Shown here: in pieces, positions 55,749-64,000 of the stretch | Numbering within the stretch: position 1 is the first letter of the stretch | Layout of the letters: every line of letters begins with the position of its first letter | NCBI GenBank assembly: GCA_030144965.1 | Contig: JAMPUU010000024.1 | Span: 186,001-250,000 of the forward strand | Reading direction: 5' to 3' | Length of the DNA: 64,000 bases | DNA from: Nitrospira sp. BO4 | GTDB taxonomy: Bacteria; Nitrospirota; Nitrospiria; Nitrospirales; Nitrospiraceae | Made by a program: the position numbers and the translations under genes | The notes under the pieces: generated by a model | Databases searched by the model: none | The model's input: the letters and a program-made list of their open reading frames with translations, nothing else | Told to the model about the DNA's origin: nothing

Positions 55749-56697
55749 GCGCGTGCATCTTGATACCGACGAATCCGGCCTTTTTCAACCACTCCCCCGT
55801 CTCCGAGGCTGAATAGGTGTTTCCACCTTCCGTGAACAGCAGCATCGATCCCGCAAACAGACTTGCTTCCAGTGGATACAACCCTTCGCGATCGTGCAGA
55901 AACGCGTCTTGGATGATGAGTCGACCACCCGGCATCAATGCAGCCAGGGCGCGGCAAAAGATGGCCTGATTATCTTCAGGCGAATAAATATGCAGCACAT
56001 TCGAGTACCAGATGACGTCATAGGCTCCCGTTATCGGGTCCCTTGAAAAATCGAGCGGGAGGTAGGAAAGCCGCCGCCCCGTCCTATGAGTGCTGGCAAT
56101 TTCTTTCGCGACCTCAAGAGCGGCTTCCCGATCACACACGGTGGCACGAAGCTTGGGATTCTTCGCGAGAAATGCCATCGCATACGTGCCGGGCCCTCCG
56201 CCGAGGTCCAGCAGAGTTTTCGCTCGACTCATGTGAAGTTGTGCCGCAATTGCCGGAGCAATCTCCAAGGTCCGGTGATGCATGGCCCACGTAAATTGTC
56301 GGCGGTAGTCTGGACTGTCGGGAGCATCATGATCGATCGGCAACCCGCTCCGCACAGACTCCAACAGTCGCATCCAATCTGCCCAGTGGGTTCGGATGAG
56401 GTTCAAATACCCGCCGCGATAGACGCGATGGTTGGCATTCAGCGCCGTCGCGCCCAGCCGGGTGTTCTTATAGATAGCTCCCTTTTTTTGTAGGACTCCG
56501 GCCGCGGCCAGATTACGACAGAGAATGCTCAGACCTCGTTCGCTGACTTTGAGTTCCTTGGCAAGATCGGGAATCGTCCATGATCGTTCGCCGACCGTCG
56601 TAAAGAGATCCAGTTCCAGCGCCGCCAGCAACACCCGGGGCAAGCGATAGGCCGAAATGGCGTCGCGAAACTCATCGAAGTTCGTAATGCGTTGCAT
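55645..56697 (-). CDS. SAM-dependent methyltransferase (O-methyltransferase type)
   Basis: 350 residues: N-terminal winged-helix dimerisation domain (FRDAISAYRLPRVLLAALELDLF, LAKELKVSERGLSILCRNLA) and a class I SAM domain with LLDLGGGPGTYAMAFL, and DVIWYSNVLHIY. Same architecture as the gene at 25938-26927 but clearly divergent. The start at 56697 has GGAGG 9 nt upstream and overlaps the preceding stop by one base. Substrate unknown. Confidence 0.83.
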   Translation of the reverse strand: MQRITNFDEFRDAISAYRLPRVLLAALELDLFTTVGERSWTIPDLAKELKVSERGLSILCRNLAAAGVLQKKGAIYKNTRLGATALNANHRVYRGGYLNLIRTHWADWMRLLESVRSGLPIDHDAPDSPDYRRQFTWAMHHRTLEIAPAIAAQLHMSRAKTLLDLGGGPGTYAMAFLAKNPKLRATVCDREAALEVAKEIASTHRTGRRLSYLPLDFSRDPITGAYDVIWYSNVLHIYSPEDNQAIFCRALAALMPGGRLIIQDAFLHDREGLYPLEASLFAGSMLLFTEGGNTYSASETGEWLKKAGFVGIKMHALKKGTGDWEDGILEASAPGPGLRATARRTRSVGN

Positions 56698-57131
56698 CAC
56701 GAGGCACCTCCGATTTGTCGGCAACACCATCGAAGAAGGTCTTCCAGTTTGGGGCGATTCTGCAGATCGACGGCACGTGTAAAGGTGACCGCTACAAACT
56801 CGTCGGTCATCTCGGTCTCCTCGACAAACCCAGATTGCAGCAGGAGTGCCCTATACTTGGCCACCGCCGGCTGAAGAAAATACTTGGCCTGCTTCGCAAC
56901 TTCGTCGGTTCCCAAATCCTCCGGCGTTCCTTCCGACATCAGGGCCATGACATCTTCCATTGCCACACCATATTGGCACAGGACCGTGCCTTCCGGCCTG
57001 ACCTCCAAGAGCCAACCATCCTCCCCTAGATCCATCATGAGCGGTCCGTTGGGCTCCAAATCGTAGAACCGGGGGAATGACCGCACCAGTTCAGTGCGAA
57101 GTCGCTCCCATGCTGAAGTCGGCTCACTCAT
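56697..57131 (-). CDS. Hypothetical soluble protein
   Basis: 144 residues, acidic, no signal or membrane helix. It contains GEDGWLLEVRPEGTVLCQYG and a C-terminal KLEDLLRWCCRQIGG with two adjacent Cys. No family recognised. Overlaps the TPR gene upstream by 8 nt and the methyltransferase downstream by 1 nt, so it is part of a four-gene operon 58526-55645. Confidence 0.65.
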   Translation of the reverse strand: MSEPTSAWERLRTELVRSFPRFYDLEPNGPLMMDLGEDGWLLEVRPEGTVLCQYGVAMEDVMALMSEGTPEDLGTDEVAKQAKYFLQPAVAKYRALLLQSGFVEETEMTDEFVAVTFTRAVDLQNRPKLEDLLRWCCRQIGGAS

Positions 57132-57927
57132 GCATGCATCCCTCAGCGAGTCGGGCCTGGAGTATCTTCAGGCGCTGTGTGTTTTCTTCAAGTTTCGGCA
57201 GGCGATATTTGCGGTCCATCGACACAACCTGTTCGAGCAGATCTGCGGCGTCCTGCAGCCGCCCTATCTCCTCATAACATTGAGCGAGCACGTAACGGGC
57301 ACCGCCGGCGCGGAGTTCGTCGCGTAACCGCTCGGAGATTGATTGGCTGGTTTGACAACACGCAATGGCATCGTCATAGCGTTTTCGTATCAAGAACGTG
57401 CGGCCGATCATGCGCCACGCGTCCGCAACGCCGCCCAGATTCCCCAACCGCCGCATCAATGCCAACGACCGCTCGTAAAACTGGATCGCTTCGTCAAACA
57501 GACCGGTTTCCCGGGCCACCAAACCAAGGTCAGAGAACAACACGGCTTGGGCCGCCTCATCGTGTGTCTTGGTCATGAGATCGAGGGCCTCCAGATAATA
57601 GGCTCGTGCCCGGTCCCATTCTCCGGCATCCGCCCGGAGATTCCCCAGATTTGCCAGCGTCGTTCCGATGCCCTTCTCATCGCCAAGGATCTTTTGCAGT
57701 TCCAAAACTTCCTGATAGTGCGCCTGAGCCGCATCCCGCCTTCCGCTGACCGCGCAAATGTTGCCCAGGTTGCCGAGGGTGGCGACGAGGGCTCGCCGAT
57801 CACCGGTAAGCCGATCACACTCCAACGCCTTGGCGTAACAGGTATACGCCTCGGTGTAGTACCCTCGCGAGAAGTGCTCGTTGCCTTGCCGATTCAGTTC
57901 TTCTGAAAGGCCGTTCCGCAAAGTCAT
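57124..57927 (-). CDS. TPR-repeat protein
   Basis: 267 residues of at least five tetratricopeptide repeats in tandem (ALVATLGNLGNICAVSGRRDAA, IGTTLANLGNLRADAGEWDRA, AVLFSDLGLVARETGLFDEAI, VADAWRMIGRTFLIRKRYDDA). A cytoplasmic protein-interaction module. Overlaps both neighbours by a few bases (4 nt with the upstream metallo-beta-lactamase-like gene). Confidence 0.85.
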   Translation of the reverse strand: MTLRNGLSEELNRQGNEHFSRGYYTEAYTCYAKALECDRLTGDRRALVATLGNLGNICAVSGRRDAAQAHYQEVLELQKILGDEKGIGTTLANLGNLRADAGEWDRARAYYLEALDLMTKTHDEAAQAVLFSDLGLVARETGLFDEAIQFYERSLALMRRLGNLGGVADAWRMIGRTFLIRKRYDDAIACCQTSQSISERLRDELRAGGARYVLAQCYEEIGRLQDAADLLEQVVSMDRKYRLPKLEENTQRLKILQARLAEGCMHE

Positions 57928-58526
57928 GGCATCACCGACAGCAGTTGGTCCACCTGCTGCTTGCCACCGACCAGGATGGAGCAGCCGTCTCCAACGAGAA
58001 GACTGTCGAAGCTGTACTTCAAGAGCCGGCGAAGTCCTTCCTTGGCTTTCCCGAGGTCGGCATACTTTTCATCAGGAAGCAGACATACCGCGCCAGGCGG
58101 TTTGCCGATCAATGCATCCCCTACGATCAGAACACCTCGTCCCCGTTCAATAAACAAAGCGGATTCTCCCGGAGACTTCTGATCCCTCAGGTGAATTGCC
58201 CAGATCCCACCTGGCAGAAGTTCACCGTCTTTGTAAGTCCTTGTCGGTTTCACTTCCATCTGGGTTGCGTCAGCCTCCGGCACGTACAATTGGCAATTCA
58301 ACTCAGCTTGATAGGCAGGAGCTTCTCGAAGGTGATCCCGGTTGGTAACAATGATGTAATCGATCGGCTCCTCTCGTCGGACAATCTCTCTCGCTTCGAC
58401 AGTCATCGGAGGGGGATCAACGAGAATCTTGTATTCACCGATCGTCAGTAACAGGCCGTTGAAGTCGAGCTGCTTTTCATCTGAAAACGATGACCACTGC
58501 CAGATACCGGGTAAGATTTGTTTCAT
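57924..58526 (-). CDS. Metallo-beta-lactamase-fold-like protein without HxHxDH motif
   Basis: 200 residues with the strand order of an MBL fold (IWQWSSFSDEKQLDFNGLLLTIGEYKILVDPPPM, then IDYIIVTNRDH and FIERGRGVLIVGDALIG), but the zinc motif HxHxDH is replaced by TNRDHLRE, leaving only its final Asp-His. It is therefore probably not a zinc hydrolase of the usual kind. First gene of the operon with the TPR protein. Confidence 0.65.
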   Translation of the reverse strand: MKQILPGIWQWSSFSDEKQLDFNGLLLTIGEYKILVDPPPMTVEAREIVRREEPIDYIIVTNRDHLREAPAYQAELNCQLYVPEADATQMEVKPTRTYKDGELLPGGIWAIHLRDQKSPGESALFIERGRGVLIVGDALIGKPPGAVCLLPDEKYADLGKAKEGLRRLLKYSFDSLLVGDGCSILVGGKQQVDQLLSVMP

Positions 58527-58558
58527 AGCAAGTACCGGGGCTCACGACACCACAGAGA

Positions 58559-58798
58559 TCACAGAGCGGAGATGGCATCCTTGATCGTCTTGGTGATCTT
58601 TGCCTGAATGCTCGCGTCGTTGGGCAAGTCAATGATATCGTCTTCGGGCACCGTGATGAATTTCCTATTCGTCCCCTTCGTCAACGAGATCAAGAACATG
58701 CTGTTGGAGGAGGTCACGGGAATTACCACTTGCACAGATCCGTCGACCCCTCGTATGATTTCCAGGAACTTTTGTTTCCCTTCGTCGATCTCATCCAT
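58559..58798 (-). CDS. Small hypothetical protein
   Basis: 79 residues from ATG 58798 (GAGGAGA 11 nt upstream): short alpha/beta protein with KQKFLEIIRGVDGSVQVVIPVTSS and a C-terminal helix IQAKITKTIKDAISAL. No family recognised. It lies 32 nt upstream of the MBL-like gene and may belong to the same operon. A longer frame to 58846 lacks a ribosome binding site. Confidence 0.6.
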   Translation of the reverse strand: MDEIDEGKQKFLEIIRGVDGSVQVVIPVTSSNSMFLISLTKGTNRKFITVPEDDIIDLPNDASIQAKITKTIKDAISAL

Positions 58799-58957
58799 CG
58801 CTTGTATGTCTCCTCGCGGTTTCGTCTTAAATTGTCCACAAGTCAATCGCCGAAATTTCTCTCACAGCGCGCATTGACCGACCGCCGCCAACGTTCTTAA
58901 TTCGATAGAGTCTCAGCGGGTGGTCAGCGAGCTCTGAGAAACATCCGACCCCGCCCA

Positions 58958-59488
58958 TTACATCTTGTTTCCACCCGCCAACAGCTTTTCAACCTCTGCA
59001 ACAATTATGTCGGCTGCGGCCAACTCCATATTACCGACCCGCTGCCAACGGATGACTCCGTGTTGGTCGATCACATAAACATTTGGGATAAACCTTCCCC
59101 CACCATAGAGTTTATCGGTAACCTTGGCGGGATCCAGAAGGTAGGGATAGGTGACTTTGACCGGGAAACCAGACAAGAATTCGCCGACCTCCGGCTTACC
59201 GTCACCCGACGAATTGACTCCCAGCACTGCCACGTTCTTGCCTCGCACAGACTCATGGACCTTCTGCAAGGTACTCCCCTGCATCATGCAAGGGTCACAA
59301 ATGTGAAACAGTCCCAACACCACGACCTTGCCCTTGTAGGATTCGAGCGATATGGTTTCGCCGGTCATGGCCGTGAGAGTGAAGGACGGGGCCTTTTCTC
59401 CAACCCGGAATAATCCGGCTGCAAGAACCAGTGAAACACACAGCACCGGGAAGGTCAGCAGTCCACACGCAAATAGTATCCGTTTCAT
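58958..59488 (-). CDS. Exported thioredoxin-like protein (redoxin/TlpA type)
   Basis: 176 residues: signal peptide (1-22) and an AhpC/TSA-redoxin domain (APSFTLTAMTGETISLESYKGKVVVLGLFHICDPC). The redox motif is CDPC at about residue 70-73 and the cis-proline segment is near FIPNVYVIDQHG. Probably reduces disulfides in the periplasm, for example of apocytochrome c. The start at 59488 has GGGAGG 5 nt upstream. Confidence 0.85.
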   Translation of the reverse strand: MKRILFACGLLTFPVLCVSLVLAAGLFRVGEKAPSFTLTAMTGETISLESYKGKVVVLGLFHICDPCMMQGSTLQKVHESVRGKNVAVLGVNSSGDGKPEVGEFLSGFPVKVTYPYLLDPAKVTDKLYGGGRFIPNVYVIDQHGVIRWQRVGNMELAAADIIVAEVEKLLAGGNKM

Positions 59489-59624
59489 CGCAACCTCCCG
59501 TGATCGACAGACCACGATCTTCTGCTTCATGGAAAAGCGTAGCAGCTGCATACGCCTTCAGCTCTTGAAGACTGCATCCTACCATGGCAATTTTTTTGAC
59601 GGCAACCGCATGGCGGGGACAGAA

Positions 59625-59972
59625 CTAGTCTACCGCGTCTCGCTGATTCAGCATGTCCTCGAGCTGTTCCTTCGCCTTGCCTTCAAATCGAACGAACTCG
59701 AGCCCAAATCGATCACCATGCTTCCAACGGACGACGGCGAGGCCAATGATGATCGGGGGCCGAGCGCCCGAAGGATGCACATGGAGACACACATGCGACC
59801 CGACAGGGACCTGGACATGGCTCTCAATCTCACCTCCGGCGAGTGTCAGATTCCTCACCGTCCCATGGCCTGACCCTTCATCTCCCGTAAATAAGACAGG
59901 ATAGTCGACCGGGACTCGGAGTCGACCTCTTGTCTCAGACTCATTCTTGTTGTCGCTGTCGGGAGGTGTCAT
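59625..59972 (-). CDS. PilZ-domain protein
   Basis: 115 residues. A single PilZ domain: RGRLRVPVDYPVLF (degenerate RxxxR), then a N-L-x-x-G-G type segment (RNLTLAGGEIES) in place of DxSxxG, and GLAVVRWKHGDRFGLEF. Family members bind cyclic di-GMP; the changed second motif makes binding uncertain here. Confidence 0.78.
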   Translation of the reverse strand: MTPPDSDNKNESETRGRLRVPVDYPVLFTGDEGSGHGTVRNLTLAGGEIESHVQVPVGSHVCLHVHPSGARPPIIIGLAVVRWKHGDRFGLEFVRFEGKAKEQLEDMLNQRDAVD

Positions 59973-59990
59973 ATCGTCCGTACAGAATGC

Positions 59991-61421
59991 TCAGCGCGCT
60001 GATTCGAACAGGCCCAGCTGAAGCTCTTCTGCGCGGGTAAACGGGATAGGATAGCGCTCTGTGAAACAGGCAGTACAATACTGATCGGGTGTCCTCGGTG
60101 CGGATTTCAGCATACCGTCAAGGCTGAGATACGCCAAACTGTCGGCGGTGATGTACTTGCGGATTTCTTCGATCGAATGATCGGACGCGATGAGTTCCTT
60201 TTTGGTCGGGGTGTCGATTCCGTAGAAACAAGGCGAGAGAATCGGTGGTGAGCTGATCCGCATATGGACCTCTTTTGCTCCGGCTTGTCGGATCATCTTG
60301 ACGATCTTGCGGCTCGTCGTGCCGCGAACCAACGAATCGTCGACGACGACGACTCGCTTCCCATCCAACACTTCGGGCACTGCGTTCAGCTTTACCTTGA
60401 CACCGAAGTGGCGAATCGATTGTTCCGGCTCGATGAACGTCCGTCCGACATAGTGGTTGCGGATCAACCCGGTTTCAAAGCGGATTCCTGCTCCTTCGGA
60501 ATAGCCGAGCGCCGCCGGCACGCCGGAGTCCGGGACCGGAATGACGACATCCGCCGGCACCCACGACTCCTGAGCCAACTGCCGCCCCAACGCCTTGCGC
60601 GTGGCGTAGACAGCGTTGGCCCCGAAAATTCGGCTGTCAGGCCTGGCAAAGTAGACATACTCGAATACGCACATGGCCGGATCCTTCTTGGGGAACGGAT
60701 GGTGGCTGTCGAGCCCTTGATCGCTGATCACGATCAACTCACCCGGTTCAACCTCTCGAACATACTCGGCATCGAGCAAGTCAAACGCGCAGGTCTCCGA
60801 GGCCACAATCCAGCCGCTGCGTAGGCGCCCAATACACAGAGGCCTGAGCCCGTAGGGATCACGCGCGGCGATCAGGCCGTTGTCGGTCATCAACACAACC
60901 GAGAACGCGCCACGCACCTGGTTCAGCGCATCGACGACCCGTGCGAGAAAGGAGTCTGCGCGTGAGTGCGCGATGAGATGGATGATGACTTCGCTGTCCG
61001 ATGTGGACTGGAAGATCGCCCCGTAGGCTTCCAGTTCGTGCCGGAGCATTTGGGCATTGATCAGATTGCCGTTGTGAGCCAAGGCTAAATTGCCGAGCGC
61101 AAAATTTACGGTGAGCGGCTGCACATTCTTCAAATCGTGGCCCCCGGTGGTAGAGTAACGATTGTGTCCGATGGCCATGTGCCCGGGTAGCTTCTCGAGC
61201 ACTGATTTGTGAAAAATATCCGCAACAAGACCCATGCCTTTCTGCATGAAGAACTGTTCCCCATCTCCCGCAACAATCCCGGACGCCTCTTGCCCGCGAT
61301 GCTGCAGCGCATACAACCCCAAATAGGTTAGATTGGCGGCTTCCTCGTGGCCGAAGATGCCGAAGACGGCGCATTCGTCGTGAAACTTGTCGGGGGATAG
61401 GATTGGCAGTTCTTTGTTCAT
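59991..61421 (-). CDS. purF: Amidophosphoribosyltransferase
   Basis: First committed step of purine synthesis: PRPP + glutamine to phosphoribosylamine. 476 residues: a short propeptide before the N-terminal catalytic Cys ([14 protein letters not shown]), as in Bacillus-type enzymes, glutaminase domain with [12 protein letters not shown] and [10 protein letters not shown], and the PRPP site [14 protein letters not shown]. Start at 61421 (ATG) follows the purL stop by 20 nt. Confidence 0.97.
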   Translation of the reverse strand: MNKELPILSPDKFHDECAVFGIFGHEEAANLTYLGLYALQHRGQEASGIVAGDGEQFFMQKGMGLVADIFHKSVLEKLPGHMAIGHNRYSTTGGHDLKNVQPLTVNFALGNLALAHNGNLINAQMLRHELEAYGAIFQSTSDSEVIIHLIAHSRADSFLARVVDALNQVRGAFSVVLMTDNGLIAARDPYGLRPLCIGRLRSGWIVASETCAFDLLDAEYVREVEPGELIVISDQGLDSHHPFPKKDPAMCVFEYVYFARPDSRIFGANAVYATRKALGRQLAQESWVPADVVIPVPDSGVPAALGYSEGAGIRFETGLIRNHYVGRTFIEPEQSIRHFGVKVKLNAVPEVLDGKRVVVVDDSLVRGTTSRKIVKMIRQAGAKEVHMRISSPPILSPCFYGIDTPTKKELIASDHSIEEIRKYITADSLAYLSLDGMLKSAPRTPDQYCTACFTERYPIPFTRAEELQLGLFESAR

Positions 61422-61441
61422 GATCCTCAGCGGTCTCTTGA

Positions 61442-63694
61442 CTAGTCTTGGATCAGTGTTCGCTCCAAGGAAAGGCCCCACCGAGCATGCAGAATCCCAA
61501 CCGGCTGATCAATCACTTGTTCCGTTGAATGTTCATCGTTCATATGGACGATGAGCCGGTCACCAGTGACCGCTCCGATCACTTCCACCGGCACACCGAA
61601 GCGCCTTGCCCGATCGAGAATCGCCTGTTGATGAGCCGGCGGCGCGGAAATCACCACCCTCGATTGACTCTCGCCGAAGAGAACAGCATCTTTTCGAAGC
61701 CGGCCTCTCGTCAATCTTACCACAGCGCCCAGAGTCTGTTCTGGTGCAGAGATGCAACTTTCCGCCAATGTAACGGCTAGGCCGCCTTCTGAACAATCGT
61801 GCGCGGACTGCAAGAGTCCGTCACGGCTTAGTGAAAGTACGCAATCATGCAGCGCCTTTTCCGTATCCAGGCTTAGGTACGGCGGCGATCCCTGTTCGCG
61901 AGCGTGAACGACCTTGACGTACTCGGATCCTCCCAAATCCTCTCGAGTGGAGCCCAGCAAGATAATATCGTCGCCTTCCTGCTTGAACCACTGGGTCAGC
62001 GTTCTTTCGGAATCTTCGATAAGTCCTACCATACCCAGCATGGGCGTTGGATAGATCGATAGCCCGTTGGTTTCATTGTAAAAGCTGACGTTCCCGCTCA
62101 CGATGGGGATCTGGAAGTGCTCGCAGGCGTCTTTCATCCCTTCGATCGCCATGACGAACTGCCACATGATGTCGGGCCGCTCGGGGTTGCCGAAATTGAG
62201 ACAATCCGTCAAGCCGATCGGTACGGCGCCGGAACAGACGAGATTGCGCGCCGCCTCAGCCACGGCCAGACGGGCGCCTTCATAGGGATGCAACAGACAA
62301 TAGCGGCTGTTGCAATCGACCGTCATCGCCACCGCTTTGTTCGTGCCTTTGATCCGCACCACCGCCGCGTCGGATCCGGGACGCACCGTCGTGTTCGTTC
62401 GCACCATATGATCGTACTGTTCGTACACCCACCGCTTGCTGGCGATCGTCGGCGATTCCAACAGCGCCAGCAAGGCCGCATTCGCATCTTTCACATCGGG
62501 GATGGCGTCGTAATTCAGGTTCGTCAACATGTCTTGGTAAGCCGGCGGCTGATAGGGCCGGTCATAACGCGGGCCGTCGTCGGCCAAGGCCTTGGCCGGA
62601 ATTTCCGCGACGACCTTTCCCTGATCCGTCACACGCAAGATTCCATCGGCCGTCACTTTTCCAACCACCGCAACGTCCAGATCCCACTTCCGGCAAATTG
62701 CGATGCATTCGTCTTCCTTGCCGGCTTTCGCCACCATCAACATGCGTTCTTGTGACTCCGACAGCATGATTTCATACGGCGTCATGCCGGGTTCGCGCCT
62801 CGGCACCACGGTCAGGTCCAGCTCGATCCCGTTGCCGGCGCGGGAAGCCATTTCGCAAGAAGAACTCGTCAGACCCGCGGCGCCCATGTCTTGAATTCCG
62901 ACGAGCACATCGCGCTCCATCAATTCCAAACATGCCTCCAGCAGCAATTTCTCGGTAAACGGATCGCCGACCTGCACCGTCGGACGTTTTTGGTCCGACT
63001 GATCGTCGAACGAATCCGAGGCCATTGTTGCACCGTGGATCCCGTCGCGCCCGGTTTTGGAGCCGAAATAAATCACGGGATTGCCGACGCCCGCTGCCGT
63101 GCCGCGGAATATCTTGTCCTTGTGAGCAAGACCCAGACAAAAAACGTTGACCAACGGATTGAGCGCATAGATGTCGTTGAAGACGATCTCGCCTCCCACG
63201 GTAGGGACCCCCATGCAATTGCCGTATCCCGCAATACCGGAGATGACTCCCTTCATGAGATGACGATTCTTCTGCGAATGCAATTCCCCGAACCGCAATG
63301 AATCGAGCAGCGCGATCGGCCGCGCCCCCATGGTAAAGATATCGCGCAGAATCCCGCCGACTCCCGTGGCTGCTCCCTGATAGGGTTCGATGAACGACGG
63401 ATGGTTGTGCGACTCCATTTTAAAGACGACGCACAGTCCTTCGCCGATATCGATCGCCCCGGCGTTTTCGCCGGGTCCTTGCACGACACGGGGCCCGGTC
63501 GTCGGCAGCTTCTTCAAGTGCACACGCGAACTCTTGTATGAACAGTGCTCGGACCACATGACCGAGAACATGCCCAATTCCGTCAGATTGGGTTCGCGCC
63601 CAAGAATGCCGAGGATTTTTTGGTATTCCTCGCCCGTCAGATTGTGCTGTGCGATCAGATCCTTGGTGATATGCGACGTGCCGGTCTGCATCAT
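61442..63694 (-). CDS. purL: Phosphoribosylformylglycinamidine synthase subunit PurL
   Basis: FGAR to FGAM step of purine synthesis. 750 residues, the small PurL that works with separate PurS and PurQ (not in the window). Seen: [43 protein letters not shown], and the second half with [15 protein letters not shown] and [15 protein letters not shown]. Directly upstream of purF. Confidence 0.97.
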   Translation of the reverse strand: MMQTGTSHITKDLIAQHNLTGEEYQKILGILGREPNLTELGMFSVMWSEHCSYKSSRVHLKKLPTTGPRVVQGPGENAGAIDIGEGLCVVFKMESHNHPSFIEPYQGAATGVGGILRDIFTMGARPIALLDSLRFGELHSQKNRHLMKGVISGIAGYGNCMGVPTVGGEIVFNDIYALNPLVNVFCLGLAHKDKIFRGTAAGVGNPVIYFGSKTGRDGIHGATMASDSFDDQSDQKRPTVQVGDPFTEKLLLEACLELMERDVLVGIQDMGAAGLTSSSCEMASRAGNGIELDLTVVPRREPGMTPYEIMLSESQERMLMVAKAGKEDECIAICRKWDLDVAVVGKVTADGILRVTDQGKVVAEIPAKALADDGPRYDRPYQPPAYQDMLTNLNYDAIPDVKDANAALLALLESPTIASKRWVYEQYDHMVRTNTTVRPGSDAAVVRIKGTNKAVAMTVDCNSRYCLLHPYEGARLAVAEAARNLVCSGAVPIGLTDCLNFGNPERPDIMWQFVMAIEGMKDACEHFQIPIVSGNVSFYNETNGLSIYPTPMLGMVGLIEDSERTLTQWFKQEGDDIILLGSTREDLGGSEYVKVVHAREQGSPPYLSLDTEKALHDCVLSLSRDGLLQSAHDCSEGGLAVTLAESCISAPEQTLGAVVRLTRGRLRKDAVLFGESQSRVVISAPPAHQQAILDRARRFGVPVEVIGAVTGDRLIVHMNDEHSTEQVIDQPVGILHARWGLSLERTLIQD

Positions 63695-63796
63695 GCCCTA
63701 AGGGTCACAGCGATAAAGACTTCCATTGGATATTCCAATCTCCCGACTGTTCAGCTCCCGGACATGCATGCCGCAGCCGCAAGCGCTGCAAGCGTA

Positions 63797-63830
63797 ACCG
63801 GCGAGGCACTCGATCGAGTGCCTCGCCGGT
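63797..63830. terminator. Perfect 34-bp palindrome, probable terminator-like hairpin
   Basis: ACCGGCGAGGCACTCGA followed at once by its reverse complement (17-bp arms, no spacer) in the gap between the partial gene and purL. It lies 30 nt after the stop of the partial minus-strand gene. There is no T-tract on either strand, so it may work as a strong RNA hairpin that protects or ends transcripts. Confidence 0.65.
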
Positions 63831-63860
63831 CAGATGATTGAAAGGCAAAACCCGATTGTT

Positions 63861-64000
63861 CTACTGTACTTCCACCTTCACGGCTGATTCAGCGGCTAGC
63901 GTTTGATGATCTTTATCTGCCGCCACGACCTTGATCTCATGGCTGCCCGGTGACATCCCCTTGACCGTCCCTTTCCAGCCCTTCTGGTATTCGCCGTCTA
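63861..64000 (-). CDS. C-terminal end of an unknown protein (5' end outside window)
   Basis: Only the last 46 codons are present, reading DGEYQKGWKGTVKGMSPGSHEIK and ending ESAVKVEVQ. The G-SPGSHEIKVVAADKDH pattern looks like the edge of an immunoglobulin-like or DUF4399-like domain that is often exported, but too little is seen to name it. The stop TAG is at 63863-63861. Confidence 0.6.
   Translation of the reverse strand, partial: DGEYQKGWKGTVKGMSPGSHEIKVVAADKDHQTLAAESAVKVEVQ

Noticed and set aside
1-64000. CRISPR arrays, tRNA or rRNA genes, phage genes
   Set aside because: No regularly spaced repeats, no cloverleaf-like or rRNA-like segments and no phage structural genes were noticed on either strand; a covariance-model scan would settle small RNAs.

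Overview
The window is a gene-dense, moderately GC-rich bacterial chromosome segment, almost all of it read from the minus strand. It most likely comes from Nitrospira (nitrite-oxidising or complete ammonia-oxidising). That placement rests on two divergent, many-helix cytochrome bd-like proteins, one in an operon with membrane-bound c-type cytochromes and a cytochrome c/ethylbenzene-dehydrogenase-like protein, together with a full urea ABC transporter and urease set. The assignment is inference from gene content, not from a marker gene.

Layout. 1-4045: NtrC-type regulator (cut by the window edge) and its multi-PAS histidine kinase. 4100-11796: housekeeping genes secF-secD-yajC-tgt-argS, a GT9 glycosyltransferase and mobA. 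11815-18502: respiratory operon 1, read leftward: two tiny membrane proteins (40 and 43 aa), a bd-like oxidase subunit, a membrane-anchored dihaem cytochrome c, a membrane-anchored monohaem cytochrome c, a dihaem cytochrome c with an EB_dh-like domain, then a strong terminator. 18559-18729: a separate 34-aa membrane protein on the plus strand with its own promoter and ribosome binding site. 18735-25865: an eight-gene leftward operon with a second bd-like protein, a DUF420 protein, a PCP_red/zinc-ribbon protein, a DUF3047 protein, a glycine-rich membrane protein and two membrane-anchored FGE-fold proteins that lack the catalytic cysteines. 25938-29110: methyltransferase, exported blue-copper/carboxypeptidase-regulatory-like protein, acyl desaturase.

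29150-34507 holds urease genes read ureA-ureB-ureC-ureF-ureG-ureD, with no ureE. 34813-40571 holds urtA-urtB-urtC-urtD-urtE, preceded by a clear sigma-70 promoter. Together they take up urea at the cell surface, import it and hydrolyse it to ammonia and CO2. UreB carries an N-terminal twin-arginine-type leader that closely resembles the leader of UrtA, and has a second, well-placed internal start that would give an ordinary UreB.

40572-41573 is non-coding, with a relic of an IS transposase 3' end. 41574-64000 is mixed: a lipoprotein, scpAB, a pentapeptide-repeat exported protein, a lysine-rich/acid-tailed protein, a cupredoxin, methyltransferases, ppx, recG, a TPR/peptidase-MA-like protein, a small TPR/metallo-beta-lactamase-like operon, a redoxin, a PilZ protein, purF, purL and the 3' end of one more gene. 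No rRNA, tRNA, CRISPR array or intact mobile element was seen. Starts were moved from the longest reading frame wherever a better ribosome binding site was visible.
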